Positions 32,481-44,460 of a stretch of 64,000 bases of DNA are shown here, piece by piece. Within the stretch, counting starts at the first letter, position 1, and every line of letters begins with the position of its first letter. The notes below the pieces were generated by a model. It did no database searches. It was not told the DNA's origin and was given only the letters and a program-made list of their open reading frames with translations. Origin of the DNA: Echiichthys vipera (lineage: Eukaryota > Chordata > Actinopteri > Perciformes > Trachinidae); contig OY829645.1 of NCBI GenBank assembly GCA_963691815.1, forward strand, positions 18,176,672 through 18,240,671, read 5' to 3'. The position numbers and the translations under genes were made by a program.

Positions 32481-33650
32481 CTAATAATAATAATCATAAT
32501 AATCATAATAATAATAAAAATAGATCAATACTATATGGTGCTTTTCTCAGTACTCAAAGACGCTTTACACAAAAAATAGACAATCAAACAGGAAGCACGT
32601 TAAACAACACTAGAAAAAAAGGACATCACATTAATAGAAAAACAGAGGGTGGAAGATGGTGTATTTTATTTGTTTTAGGTGAACTGAAGAGATGGCATTT
32701 AAGATGACTCTTGAATGATGGGAGCGTTTCTGAGTTCTGGGTGGCGAGGGGCAGGGAGTTCCAGAGGGTAGGGGTGGCGATGGCAAAGGCTCGGTCCCCA
32801 AGAGACAGAGTTGCCATCAATGCAGGGGGAGAAGTTCTGGAAGGCGGGGAGGATGGATTTTTGGCCGAAGATGATGATTTCCGTTTTTTTGCTGTTGAGT
32901 TTCAGGAAGTTGTGGTTCATCCAGGTTATGATGTTGGTGAGGCAGTCGGTGAGGGAAGAGAGAATGGTGGGAGTAATGGCTTTGGTGGTGATGTACAGCT
33001 GGGTATCACTTGCATAACATTAAAAGTGAAGACCATGGTTGCAGATGCTGTGACCTAGTGGGGGCATGTACAGAATGAAGAGGACTGGACCAAGCACTGA
33101 GCCTTGAGGGATTCTGTTCGAGACAGGGAGGATGTGGGATTTGTGGTTGGAGATGTAGTGGAATCTTTCAGACAGGTAGGAGGTGAACTAGGAGAGGGCG
33201 GAGTCAATGATGCCAATGGATTGCAGACGGCTGAGGAGGATGGAGTGATTGACGGTGTCAAAGGCAGCACTGAGGTCGAGGAGGAGGAGAATGGTGAGGG
33301 AGCCGGAGTTAGGGGAGAGTAAGAGGTCGTTAGTGACTTTGAGTAGAGCTGTTTCAGTGCTGTGGTGGGTTTGGAAGCCAGAATGAACAGGTTATTGGAG
33401 AGACGGTATTGCTTGAGTTGTGTTGAGACAGCTCTTTCCAGTAGTTTTGAGAGGAATGGGAGGTTGTAGATGGGTCTGAAGTTATTGGGGTCTTCAGAAT
33501 CAAGGCCAAGCTATTTGAGAAGGGGGGTGATGGCGGCAAGCTTAAGAGGTGGAGGGAGGGTGCCAGAGGTAAGGGAGGAGTTGATGGTGTCCGAGATGAG
33601 TGGGGCAAGAGAGGTGAAGCAGGCTTTGAGGTGAAGCAGGCTTTGATGGT
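32481..33650 (-). pseudogene. L2-type LINE reverse transcriptase fragment
   Basis: Minus-strand translation, with frameshifts, yields the reverse transcriptase C-terminal two thirds: LLDLSAAFDTVNHSIL (motif A), IPQGSVLGPVLF (motif B, with changes), a decayed motif C with YASDTQLYI in place of YADD, MNHNFLKLNSKKTEIII, and the terminal block LGDRAFAIATPTLWNSLP. The 3' UTR has ctttacac/agcgtctttgag and ends at an AAT-repeat tail (32481-32520). The 5' end is truncated near 33650. The active-site Asp is changed, so dead. It differs from the L2 copies at 1 kb and 42 kb. Confidence 0.82.
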
Positions 33651-33654
33651 CGCT

Positions 33655-34830
33655 GTTACGTTACAAACTAACGTATTCGAGACGAGACTGATACATTTAG
33701 TTAATACGTTACATTAAATTTCTTAAGGTATTCTTCTACAGTAACAGGTATTAAACCTTCACCTAAATTTAATAAATATCCTGTATAAAAGGTGCGGTGC
33801 TCGCAATTATCAAGGTAAGTTAAATTCTTAAAGTTGATTTACTTAAGTCATAATTGGTGTAGATTTCCTACATATTATGGTGCCTTCCGCATGAGGCATT
33901 TCAAGCCATCCTCTCTGTAAGAACGGAACTATTATTGTCAGAATATCAGTGGGTATCTCCTCCCTCCTAGAAGCCGCCAGCTGTACAATATATACTATAC
34001 GTTGAGAGCTTGTGGAGTAAAAAAGCTCTGCAGACCGTTGTGCACATTTATAAACGGATAAGGACTGATCGAAGCTGTGCCGAAGTCCTAGTTAAATATG
34101 TCTTGTAGTATTTTGCCTGCTGCGCTGAGCCAGAGACAATAATAGCTCAGAAATAGCCTGTATTGTGTGAGAACAGCTGGCTCTAATAGACCACTGCTCG
34201 CAGCGTGAGGCTCGGATTCCTGCATGTGATGTAAATGAAGCGACATCGCAGAAGAAATATTCTGATCACTTTGAGATAAAGTGAATAATAGTACTTACGA
34301 AAATGGTGAAAGTTCCCTGTGCTTTCAAAGGTCTGGAAACGCTGTGTTTTGAGACATTCACAACAACCTGCGGTAAAGTTAACTCTTCATTGTCTGGAGC
34401 ATATTGAATGGAAAGTTTGACTGACGGCTAGGGCCACTTAAAGATGTGGAGCCAAGGAAACTCTTCCTAAAAGCTACAGGTCGGCCCTATTCCCGTACTC
34501 AGTAGGATTCAGGTAGAGACCAATATCCACAACAGTTTAACTCAAACCGCTATCATTCGGATTTTCGCCGGGGTAGGTCTTCCCCTAATCATTGTAAAAC
34601 CTGGAAAAACCGAGACTAAAGGAATTATGATGGACGTGGGTCCCAGGACTACACCCAGAAAGATGCCATCGCAGTCCGTCTGTTGATGAAAAAACAAGCA
34701 AGTAGGCAAGAACAAACCAGACAAAACAAAAAGTAAATCTAACCAACCATCGTTGGGTGCAAAGACATTGAAAATATTAGACGCCTAATCAGGGGACTGA
34801 GTAAGAAGGAGAGGAAAAAGGTGGGACTCT
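33655..34830. other. Possible 5' LTR/leader, non-coding
   Basis: No protein homology. Position upstream of the protease and the tataaaa box at about 33785 suggest an LTR and leader, but this is inference only. Confidence 0.3.
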
Positions 34831-35079
34831 TTACAATGATAGCTCACATGCCTGCAAACCTGCCTGCTCTCCGAACACTCTCCCTAACCAGCCTGATGTG
34901 GTGATAGAGGAAGAGTTGTATCTAGGTTCTGATGAACCTCTGAATATGGCTCTGCCAAGCCTGGCCCCAGTGGCCCAGGTTACTACAGGGTGAGGACCCA
35001 GTCTCAACCACAGTCCTAGTGGTCCAGGTAAACACAAATGACACCCCAAACAGAGGTCATTCTTAGGTGACCTAAAAGG

Positions 35080-35600
35080 AAATGGGGGTTGTCAAGAAAT
35101 TTTACCTGTCAACTACACTTGAGGATGAGCTTGAACACAAAGCACTTCTTGACACAGGGGCAGACATCACCCTAATATCCTCTTCATTTTTCAACAAACT
35201 ACAGTGAATGGTGCATCAATCCAACAGGAACTTAACTCTACAAAACTGCTCACTAGAGAGACAACCATACTCATCAACAGGTGAAACTGTGGCCGCAAAG
35301 GCGGAAATTCACTTCGCCATTTGGCCTATGAGTCTCGTTCATCCAGTGTACGTGTCTCATCTAGGGTCCATTACCCTTCTAATTGGTCAGGACGTCCTTC
35401 ACTGCCTTGAGCTATTGCTTGATTACAAACATTTGAAACTCTGGGCAAAGGTGAGGAGGCCTCTTCCTTTGACCCCTTCCCAAATCACTCAAGCTCAGAA
35501 CTACACGCTTGAGACAGATGCCCTCACACCTGTCAGTCTACCGGATCAGCCTCAGACAGCTGGCAAAAGCAGAAAATCAGACACTGGGGAAAGCCCTTGA
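35080..35600 (+). pseudogene. Retroviral-type aspartic protease remnant
   Basis: The aspartic active site LLDTGADITLIS lies near 35150, and LIGQDVLHCLELL with DYKHLKLWAKV follows near 35385, the flap-distal GxD helix of retropepsins. The active-site triad (D-T-G) is intact, but stops lie between the two parts. The protein normally cleaves the gag-pol polyprotein. Confidence 0.75.
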
Positions 35601-35799
35601 CTCAACGAGACAACTTCTTATGCCCGTTGAATAACTCCTCTGCGATCTACAAGTTCTGTCCACAGCTCGTGAATGGTGTCAAGCTGGAGAAAACCAATGT
35701 TGATGACACGGTTTTAGCCCTCTGGGCTGATAAATCCACCATCAGCAAAGAACTGTATGAGTCCCTGACACATAACAGCCCAAACATTCTTCTTGTGAA

Positions 35800-36053
35800 G
35801 AAGCATTTTCCCCTTCCCTTCAGCCCCCTCAACTCCGGTCAAGACAGAGGGCCGTCCTCTATAGAGCTGGGTCTGTCCGACGTTCCTGCCTGTTATAGGG
35901 AAGGTTCTCGTTGCCACCGTACTCCACGGGGGAATTGTTGGGTTTTTGTAAATCATAAATAAGTCATAGAGTGTGGTCTTTACCTACTCTGTAAAGTGTC
36001 CTGAGATAACTTTTGTTATGATTTGGCACTATACATAATATTGAATTGAACTC
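35800..36053 (+). mobile_element. LINE 3' UTR insertion
   Basis: ccggtcaagacag, ttcctgcctgttataggg, ggggaattgttgggtttttg, gtgtcctgagataactttt and ttggcactatacataatattgaattgaa identify the same LINE tail as at 8381-8667 (minus strand). It ends in the short ttgaattgaa tail at 36053. The left limit, in the pyrimidine-rich part, is imprecise. Confidence 0.8.
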
Positions 36054-36624
36054 TGATTGCTGAGGGGGTTTGTGCCTAAAGGTTCAGTGGAACCTGAAAA
36101 GCTTAACACATCTTTTTCTGATCGTCCCAGATCTGCCATGCCAGGTCTATGTCGGCAGTGACATACTGACTTGATTGGATGTGGAGGTGGACATGATTAA
36201 CAACATTCTGTGGTCCCTGACAGGAGTTCAAAACAATGACACTGTCTATGACCCAGAAAACATGAAGTCTGGACAGACTATCCCAGAAGCCAGTCAGGTG
36301 GCCAGCGGATGTCACATGGTGGTTCCTACCAAAACCAAAGATGACGCTGTACACGTGTACATCCAACCCGGTCAACGCTTGAATCACTCACAGGCATTCT
36401 TTCAACCTTCCCTTTTGTTCTTCAAACTGGGGCTGTCTCTTGAAGCCACACCCCTACTGAACCTACATTCTAGGTCAGCCTACCTGCTAGTACAGAACAG
36501 TATCACGGCAGACATTTTGATCCCAAAATCCACTTCATTGGGTTGGATGACCAGCACCAGGTTTCATGTCTTTGAGTTAAGAATTCATGTGATAGGGCCT
36601 ATGCACTCTTCCTTGCTCCAAGAT

Positions 36625-36816
36625 AAGGGCTGCCCAATGCTGTTCCTGGAGGGCCACTGTCCTGCATGTTTTAGGTTTCTCCTTGCTCTAATACACCTGA
36701 ATCTAATGATGTGCTTGTTATTAAGCAGCTGAAGCTTGCCACAGGTGTGTTAGAGCAGGGAGAAACCTAAAACATGCAGGACAGTGGCCCTCTAGGAGCC
36801 GGATTGGGCAGCCCTG
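36625..36816. mobile_element. hAT-type palindromic MITE
   Basis: A 192-bp near-perfect palindrome: one arm reads ggagggccactgtcctgcat and gttttaggtttctcc, and the other arm is its complement. Ends AAGGGCTGCCC and GGGCAGCCCTG fit the CAGGG-type hAT terminus. It is flanked by an 8-bp duplication, TCCAAGAT at 36617-36624 and TCCAAGAC at 36817-36824, matching hAT target size with one mismatch. Confidence 0.88.
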
Positions 36817-37080
36817 TCCAAGACCAAGCAGAGAATGGTGTGATTTTCACGTAGCCCTGAAAAGCTATAGCTCTCCTCTCTGCCATGGGACCCACAGCAG
36901 ACACTGCCTGTCGAGTTGACGATGAAATGGTTATAAAAAAACATCATTGTCCTCTCTCTTGATTTGTCACAAAAATTATCTTCCCTGCCATTCTCAAACA
37001 GTGTCACACAAGAGTCCTGAGAGACTGCACCTGACACTACTGGGAAACCAGTTGAAGAGTTCACAGCTCAGGTTGAGCAT

Positions 37081-38060
37081 GTGGTAACACAAACCGATGT
37101 GCTAACCTATGAAGATAAACGTGATAAACTCTGCAATGTACTCTTCAAGTACAAAGTGTCCTTTGCAAAAGATTCCCTTAACTGTGGCCTTACCACCATT
37201 CACTTGGTGCATATCCCAACCCTGCCTAACACACAGCCAACCTTTGTGCGACAGTACAAAATCCCACTAGCATCCTATGAACCTGTAGATCATCTATTGG
37301 AAAAAAGGTATAATTCGTCCGTGCATTAACACATACTCAAAACCCCTCTGACCCATGCCTGACTATTGACTATTGCAAGCTCAACCAGCAGGCACCACTG
37401 TCCAGATGGCCCATGACTCAACTGGGAAACTAGCTTTCCAAAGTCAGGAACGCCATGTACTTTTCTTCCATTGACATCAAGGTTCTGGACTCTGCCTCTC
37501 CACCCTGATGACCAGCACAAGCTGGCTTTCACCTTCGCAAACAAGCAGTATACTTTCACCAGGTGCCCCTTTGGGTATGCCAACTCACCTTCAGAATTCA
37601 ACATTTTCTTGAACAAGGCGTGTCCCGATTATTGCAGTCGTGGCACCCTCATCTGCGTGGATGACTTTCTTTTGCAGAGTTCAACTCTGGACTCAAACTT
37701 AGGGAGGGAGACTTTTGCTCCAGCTGCAGTCAGCTGTCTGAGCACATAGTCCATTTCCTCTTAGTGCCAGTGGTGTAAAACCAAGATGAACTACGTAGGC
37801 CTCCTTGTAAGTTCAGACGGAGTTAAACCACAAACAGACTGCATTCAAGACATCTCGAACATCAAAGCAGTTTCTTGGGGGTTTGTAATTATTCCTGCTT
37901 GTTCATAGAGCACTATGCTGACTTGGCCAAACTGCTAACCGAGTTGCTTAAGAAAGACTCTGTGTTTGTCTGGGAGACGCCACAAGAGCAGGCCATGCAG
38001 ACCTTGAAAGAAAGGCTGTGCTCTGCTCCCTGTCTGGCTCATCCATACTGCACCAAATAA
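37081..38060 (+). pseudogene. Reverse transcriptase of the second retrovirus-like element
   Basis: FVRQYKIPLASYEPVDHLLE near 37240 precedes the fingers; a broken FSSIDIK (motif A) follows near 37458; HKLAFTFANKQYTFTRCPFGYANSPSEFN at 37509-37590 spans the palm, with motif B altered to CPFGYANSP; CVDD near 37655 replaces the usual YVDD. LKERLCSAPCLAHP near 38010 is the connection segment. At least four frame breaks. The enzyme copies viral RNA to DNA in active relatives. Confidence 0.75.
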
Positions 38061-38377
38061 TTCCACCTCGAAGTGGGCATCTCTGACGGCTGTATGAGGG
38101 CGACAAACGGGTCATGGCCTATGCCAGCAAAACCTTACTGACCCCCGAACTCAAGCACAGCGATTGTGAAAATGCACAGCGATTGTGAAAATGCACTGCC
38201 AGTGTGGACAAAAGGTCATCGTCAAAACCTACCACCAGCCAGTGACCTTCCTCAACAGCCAATGAATCAGAGAGGGTGTTGTGACTAACGCCAGAGTTTT
38301 GACATGGAGGTGCGCAAAACAACAGAACACCCCTTGGCACAGGACTTGCAGCCCACCAAAGGTGATGACTTACCTGT

Positions 38378-38763
38378 TTGCACATTGATCTTGACCAGCC
38401 TACAGAACCATCACGTCACCACTACTTTGATCAAAATGTCCGTGCAGGCATGATCACAGCTTACGTAGATGGCTGTTCTTTCCACCATGAAGCCAAGGTT
38501 CGGGAAGGTGTAGGAGTTGCGTGGGTTGATAACAATCCATTTAAACCTCAACAGTTCACCCTGGGCACCCAATCCTCCCAATATGCTGAAATAGCGGGCG
38601 TTCGGATCACGCTCTAGTCGGCAGTGCAGGGGGGCATCAAAATGTTGGTCGTCTGCACAGACTCCAGTTATGCATGTCTGAGCTTTTCTTGCGCCACCCC
38701 TTGTGGAAACAAAATGGTTTCCTGACTTCCAACAAGAAACCTGTCAAACACAAGGAGCTCTTA
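38378..38763 (+). pseudogene. RNase H of the second retrovirus-like element
   Basis: AYVDGCSFHHEAK near 38460 contains the first catalytic Asp; TLGTQSSQYAEIAG near 38565 contains the Glu; VVCTDSSYACLSF near 38645 contains the third Asp. This MLV-type RNase H arrangement also occurs in NYNRIN-like proteins. The frame breaks and, at 38764, Penelope sequence replaces the remainder. Confidence 0.75.
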
Positions 38764-40080
38764 AGCCTGTGAATGTTCTCATTTGTCCAGTTCATCATTA
38801 TCCCCAAAGCAATTTCAGTCAAAAGCAACTGGACTTGGTTATTTGTGGCTTCCTTAGTTCATGTACGCAACTGACCAGGCTGGGACTGGTCCAACTAACT
38901 GGTGTGGGGATTCAGGTATTTAACCTTTCACAAGGCCGATGATGTCACTGGAACTCTTTTTGCTCAAAGTGCCAACGACCGTCATTAGAGTGACACTCGT
39001 TGGTGGGAAGTAGGTTTCAACTTCGTTAGTGCTCTATTGTCGTTGGAGTCACAGGAGGCCATTTGTGAACAGTTGTTCTTTGAGGTTAGATGGTTGAATC
39101 TCCTGGGAAGGGATGAAAGGGCAGCATTGTAAATTGGAGATAAGTGGTGTCTCAGACCTTTTGCATAGATGGCTTAATTTATTCCTCTTTCAAACCATCT
39201 GTCCAGGATGGACATTGTTGTCATCAAATGAGTGGGCTTTCTCCTTGAGATGTAAGTTGACAGCAGTGTCTAGTCCTGAGGAGTTAGCCCTCCTGTGTTG
39301 GGCCATGCATTTATGCAGTGGTTGTTTTGTTTCTTCAATGTAGAGATCTTTGTATTCCTTGTAACGTTGAAGAGCAGAAACCAGATTGCTTTAGTGGGTA
39401 AGTGGTGTTCTGTCCTTGGGATGTACTAGTCTCTGTCTGAGTGTGTTACTGGGTTTGAAATACACATGGATGCAGTGTTTCTTTTCCAAGATCCTCCTGA
39501 GTTTCTCTCCTACCCCAGTCACATACGGAATGACTATGTTGTTTCTCTTGTCTTATTTTTCCTTCTCAACCACTTTGGTTTTTTTTCTGGAAGCAGCTGC
39601 CGTTTTCACAAAGGTCCAGCTGGGGTAACCACAAGTTGGGAGGGCGCCTCTCAGGTGCTTGCGTTCTTCCCCTTGGGCCTGCGAACTGGTGGGTACGTTA
39701 TCAGCTCTGTTTTGCAGTGTTCTGATAATTCCAAGCTTGTGTTCCAGGGGGTGGTGGGAGTCAAACAATAGATATTGATCTCTGTCAGTGGGTTTTCTGT
39801 ATACCCCAATGTGGAGGCTCCTGTCATTCTCCATATGGACGTCACATTCTAAGACAGGCAAACTGTTTTCCTTGAGTTTTTCTCTGGTGAACTTGATGTT
39901 TCTGTCCACTGAGTTTATATGTTCGGTAAAAGTTTGCTCCTCTTTGGATTTGATTTTAACTCATGTGTCGTCCACATATCTGAACCAATGGCTCGGGTTA
40001 CTCCTTTGAAGGAGTTCAAAGCCTTGTCCTCTACCTCCTCCATGTATAGATTCACCACAATAGGGGCCATTTCTGTCATG
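38764..40080 (-). mobile_element. Penelope-like element copy 1, inserted in the retroviral RNase H/integrase junction
   Basis: Minus-strand Penelope-type retroelement. From right to left it carries the end of the reverse transcriptase (IVVNLYMEEVED, near 40040, and WFRYVDDT near 39970), a linker with DVHMENDRSLHIGVYRKPT and LLFDSHHPLEHKLG, then degenerate GIY-YIG sequence and a non-coding 3' part to 38764. The boundary aagcctgtgaatgttctc at 38764 is the same terminus as at 55975 in copy 2, so it is a true element end. The 5' end, near 40080, is inside the reverse transcriptase. Confidence 0.85.
39553..39909 (-). pseudogene. Penelope RT-to-endonuclease linker fragment
   Basis: A 118-aa frame identical in plan to residues 1-110 of the copy at 54786-53899, differing at scattered positions. 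It ends within the lysine-rich segment KTKVVEKEK by frameshift. The GIY-YIG domain downstream (toward 39080) survives only in pieces, with LYIGET-like sequence broken near 39330. Confidence 0.78.
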
Positions 40081-41110
40081 CCCGGCTGTCAGCTGGATGC
40101 TCTTGAATGTGACTGACGCTTCTGCCCAAAGCATTTCCACGGAGGACCTTGATGCAATCCCTTGCTTGCAGCACCTGCACAATGTGCTGCCATCCATGCG
40201 CGTAATCAAAGGGCTGCTTGTTTACGTCTCCAAGGATCTCACTTCCTCTACTTTTGTGGTTCCTAGCAGCCTCAGGGGGGTGATACTAATGCATGCCCAT
40301 GACTCCCCATGCACAGGCCATAAAGGAACCAAAGCAACGTGCAGAACACTCCAACAGGTTGCATACTGGCCAAACATGCAGGAAGATGTAGGTGACTACA
40401 TCAAAGGCTGTCTTGTCTGCTACCAGTTCCAACCATCAAACCAGCTTCACAGAGCCCCTTACAAAGCCCCCCTACAAAGGAGAGGCATTTCGTTCCCCTG
40501 GTCAAACCTCCAAATTGACTCGGTAGGACCCCTAACAAAGTCAACTCAGGGCAACAAGTTTCTTACCGTCACCTGTGAATTCACTAAATGGATGGAAACC
40601 CTTCCAGCCCCAAATGACACAGCACAGACTACGGCCTACCGACTGATGAACCATATTTTCTCACGGTTCGGCCTCCCAAGTCGTATCGACTCAGATAAAG
40701 GCGCACGCTTCACTGCAGAGGTCATGCAGAAACTATGGCAACTGCTGGGTGTGAAAGCCAATCTCCACATCAACTACCACCCCCAGTCCTCTGGCCAGGT
40801 AGAAAGAGCCAACCGGACAATCTTCAGCATACTGAGAAAGTATGTGGCGCTCAACCAGAGAGACTGGGACATGAAGCTTCCATTAGTTCTGATGGATATC
40901 AGAGCTACTTCTCACAAATCAATGGGATTATCTCCCTTTGAAATGATGACTGAAAGACATATGACACTCCCACTGCATCTGCTCTACTAACCAGATGAGG
41001 CAAACATTGTAACAACATACACCACTCATGAATACATGACCGACTTGAACAAACACCTCAAGGCTACCTTTGCTTTTGCCCAAGAACACTTAGAGAAAAG
41101 CGCAGAAGGA
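40081..41110 (+). pseudogene. Integrase of the second retrovirus-like element
   Basis: Open from 40097 to 40990 (297 aa). The HHCC zinc finger is visible: HAHDSPCTGH then CLVC. DDE residues lie in NLQIDSVGPL, RIDSDKGARF and GQVERANRTI. A trailing MGLSPFEMMTER block follows, before a stop at 40990; the C-terminal module continues brokenly to about 41110. This is the best preserved part of the element and has no internal stop. The first residues are set by the Penelope boundary. It would insert viral DNA into chromosomes in an active relative. Confidence 0.85.
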
Positions 41111-41595
41111 CGCAATTTGTATTACGACCAAAAATAGTCCCACGGTGAACTCTAGGTGGGAGACAAGGTGTGGTACTACATCTTTGCTCAACTGAACTGA
41201 AATGACAACCAGGGAACCAGGAAACTTACTAGCAAGCTTCTCCCTCACTGGGCTGGTCCTTATGTAATCACAGATAAACTCCCTGCCGTGGTTTACCAGA
41301 TCAAGGTTAGCAGAAGTCAAAAAAGAGCCAACGTTTAAATTGGTACATAGATACCAGATTAGACCACACAAAAAACCCATTGGACTTGTAGGGGACACCA
41401 ACATCTCCATTTAAGTCATAAAAAGGGATCAAAACATCTAAAGCACCAAAGGTGCCAAAAGCGAGTTGAGGAAAAAAAAAAGGAAAATCCTGGGGTTGTT
41501 TACAAATTCAAGCCAAACTCTGGGATTGTTCTTGAAGAACAACCGGGGCTGCTGATCACCAATTGTCGTCTGCACACAAAGAAAGCGTTTGACAG

Positions 41596-42321
41596 ACTAA
41601 AGGCAACTTTATTTGCAGAGCACTTTTCATACACAAGGCAGACTCAAAGTGCTTCATAGCACAACATGTCATAAATTAAAATGCATTATAGAAAGACAAA
41701 GAGAATAAAAATATAGACAATAATAAAAACAGTGCGGACGTCAAAAGTCCAAAGATGTAGCAGAAAGCTAAGGTGAACATGAAAGTTTTCAGTTTAGTTT
41801 TAAAAGTGATCAGAGTGGGTGAAAGTCTCACATCTTCAGGAAGTTTATTCCAGCTGTTTGTTGCATAATGACTGAAAGATGCTTTCCCTTGATTTGAGTT
41901 TACTCTGCGAACCACTAACAGATTGGCCTCAGAGGATCTTAGTGATCTAGAAGGCTTATGTAGTGGGAGCATATCAGTGATATACTTCGGCCCTAGACCA
42001 TGTAGTGATTTATATGTGAGCAGGATGATTTTGAAATCAATTCTCTGACGTACAGGAAGCCAGTGTAATGATTTAAGAATTGGTGTAATGTGCTCACATT
42101 TTTTGGTCTTTGTTAGAACTCTAGCAGCAGCGTTCTGAACGAGCTGTAGCTGCCTGACAGTTTTTTTGGGAAGACCTGCAAGGAGACCAGTACAGTAGTC
42201 TAGCCTACTGGTAATAAAGGCATGGACAAGTTTTTCTAAGTCTTGAGCTGACATGAGCCCTCTAAGTCTTGCTACATTTTTGAGGTGATAGTAGGCCGAT
42301 TTTGTTACTGATTTGATGTGA
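41596..42321 (-). mobile_element. L2-type LINE 3' fragment
   Basis: 5'-truncated copy of the same family as at 1-3.6 kb. A 192-aa frame (42254-41676) is the reverse transcriptase thumb/C-terminus: SAQDLEKLVHAFITSRLDYC, LQLVQNAAARVL, LHWLPVRQRIDFKI and ATNSWNKLPEDVR. The 3' UTR ends with a tttatttg/aataaag tail near 41600. Bases 42078-42321 repeat 1-244 with very few differences. The 5' truncation point is 42321. Confidence 0.9.
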
Positions 42322-42629
42322 AACCAGCACTAGGGACGTAGTCACCCCTCTTCAGGCCCATTTAGCATATTCGCTAGGTAGCGCCATTTATGTCAATCCA
42401 AAATAGAGAGCGATAGGGTTTATATTCAACCTTCCTATCATTGCTGCAGAGAGCATTTACTGAAAGACGTGGTGAATGTGGGATTCTGGCAGAGCAAAAT
42501 GCATGTTAAAGTGCAGATTCCGCCACTCATCGCCTGGACTGTATTTGGCCCCAAATTTGAGGATGTGCACTCGCAGGAAGGACATCCTTTAGTTTTGTCC
42601 CAATAAGCCCTTTATATGAGACAACAAAG
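42322..42629. other. Unassigned spacer
   Basis: No frame or repeat recognised. It could be the 3' part of the retrovirus-like element, but nothing in it proves this. Confidence 0.3.
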
Positions 42630-42926
42630 ATGGAATATGTGGAAGGGACTAGGACCGTTGATCTAACTGCAGTAGATGATGAGCTTAAAGAAATCTCCTC
42701 CCAAAAGAAGGAGATATTAGGTTATTTTATAACTTTTGCTATGGCTTTCTTCTACTTCAAACGTACCCGAGTCCTACAATGCAAGCTGGTAACTAGTGTG
42801 TTAGAAAAGATAATGCGATGCAGAGGGGCAGAACCAAAGAAACCCCCCCCCACTGGACTCCGTATAGTGGAGGAAGGGAGTAATGAATCACATGAATTTT
42901 TTGTCCAAACTCCCTCCGTCTTCTAG
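42630..42926 (+). CDS. Unidentified small frame with one membrane-like segment
   Basis: 98 codons, starting ATG at 42630. I do not recognise it. Residues 29-44 (KEILGYFITFAMAFFY) are hydrophobic and followed by basic residues (KRTRVLQ), compatible with a single membrane anchor having a cytoplasmic basic tail. It could be a remnant of an env or accessory frame of the element to its left, or a chance frame. No introns or ribosome context support it. Confidence 0.25.
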   Translation: MEYVEGTRTVDLTAVDDELKEISSQKKEILGYFITFAMAFFYFKRTRVLQCKLVTSVLEKIMRCRGAEPKKPPPTGLRIVEEGSNESHEFFVQTPSVF

Positions 42927-44455
42927 CAGATTAAGAATAACCGAATAAATCAGTCTAGAGAAAATAAGGTTTCTTTATTACCTGTGTGCCCCTATCTTTT
43001 CTTCTTTCCCTTTTTACCTTTGTTAAAAGTATTACACCAACACCAACCATGAGCTGTGCCCTAACCTCTTTGTCTCCTCCACGATGACGGTTAGAACTCC
43101 CCATTGATGACCAGCGGAGCTTTTCCACAAGGACCTGCAGGACTTCTCAAGCCAAAGGTTTCAATCCCTTTGGTCGACAACAGGGACCAGTGTAGGAAAC
43201 AGTCTCTGTGTGAACCTCTCCTTTATGACCTTGCATTCCTCCTTCCCCTTTTCTCCCCCATTTTTGTCATCGATTAACTCCCAAATGAAAGCAAAGTGAG
43301 ATAAGAAGTTTTTAGTACCTCGTTCCCAATACTTCGAATTAAACAAACGTGCATTCCAGGCATTTTCCTCAGTAAAGCTATCTGTTAAACTGCATTTCTA
43401 AAGATTTGGGTTCAATTGGATATGAGAAAAAATCCCCCAGAGATAGTTTAATCTTCCTTGTTAGAACGCTGGATATACGACGCCGCTGTCTTATTCCACC
43501 CCGAAAGTCGATCTGCCCCGAGACACACCTCTGTGCCTCAGTGGATAAAATAACATGCGAAGGCGACCCGCACTCGTTAATTAACTTCTTTTTTCACTTC
43601 TTACCTTTACTTCTACTTTTAAAACAGTTGTTTCTCTGTTTGCTGCATCTCTTCGTTTCACTCCCTGTGGAGTGCTTTCTTTTAATTTTGACGCTATAAT
43701 TTTTCTTTTTTCATCTTCGTTGCTCAAAAGTTCGCAAGCAACGTTATTTCAATATTTTTTCTCAATAAAGTGTTTTCTTTTATTAATCTATTTTATTGCG
43801 CAACTTCACAAAGCTTTAATGCTGTTTTTTTTTTTATCTCCGCTTTTAACCATAGTTAAGCCACTTCAGTGCTGATCTTCCTTGCAACAGTCCGGCCAGA
43901 AGGTTGCATTGAATTTTGCAAGATACCAACTCAACAGAACATAGTGAGAACTCTTTTTGACGACCAAAGAAACCCAGACTTCAAAGCCACCTGAAGGGCC
44001 GTGAACCGTGGAGCCGTGAAGCTACCACAATCACTCTGCTCCAGTTGCTACGGTCCTACAGTCGACCCATCCGCAGACGAACTGCAGAGCCAACAACACC
44101 GAGCCTAGGTAATCCAAGAATCCAGCTGCTCTCTCTCTCTCTGTGAGTCACTTAGTCGACTGTAACACCTCATCAAGAAGTAAGGAGTTGCAATTTTACT
44201 ACAGCTTCTGGTTAATAATGTCGGTGGTGATTAAGTTCTAATCGTAGTTCTGTTGACATGTAGGTGAAAGCGCATTGAGAGGCTTGACTTTGGCAATATT
44301 CAAGGGGGCACTTTCGAGCTAATTTGCTACGCCGAAGACTGAGACCCAGAAATATAAAATTTTTCACCACTTCTGATCAGTGTCCAAAGTTTAAGAAAAA
44401 GTTATACATGTTTAGGCCCTCAAAAATGTGATTTAAGACAAGGAAAAATAATAAT
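42927..44455. other. Unassigned 1.5-kb stretch
   Basis: No coding homology seen. A T-rich tract with an aataaa near 43765 and a sequence rich in cca/ctg follow; this could be untranslated LTR or leader sequence, but no repeat partner is present in the window. (CT)n at 44131-44142. Confidence 0.3.
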
Positions 44456-44460
44456 AATAA

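Larger units (their letters stand above)
33655..41595 (+). mobile_element. Second retrovirus-like element, heavily interrupted
   Basis: Plus-strand LTR-type element in retroviral pol order: protease (35150), reverse transcriptase (37.1-37.8 kb), RNase H (38.4 kb), integrase (40.1-41.0 kb). RNase H and integrase resemble MLV-type and NYNRIN-related enzymes. It is cut by a LINE tail (about 35800-36053), a hAT MITE (36625-36816) and a Penelope copy (38764 to about 40080), and its 3' side meets an L2 fragment at 41596. A TATA-like tataaaa at 33785 may belong to a 5' LTR, but I found no LTR pair, so both outer limits are guesses. Stops are frequent. Confidence 0.72.
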
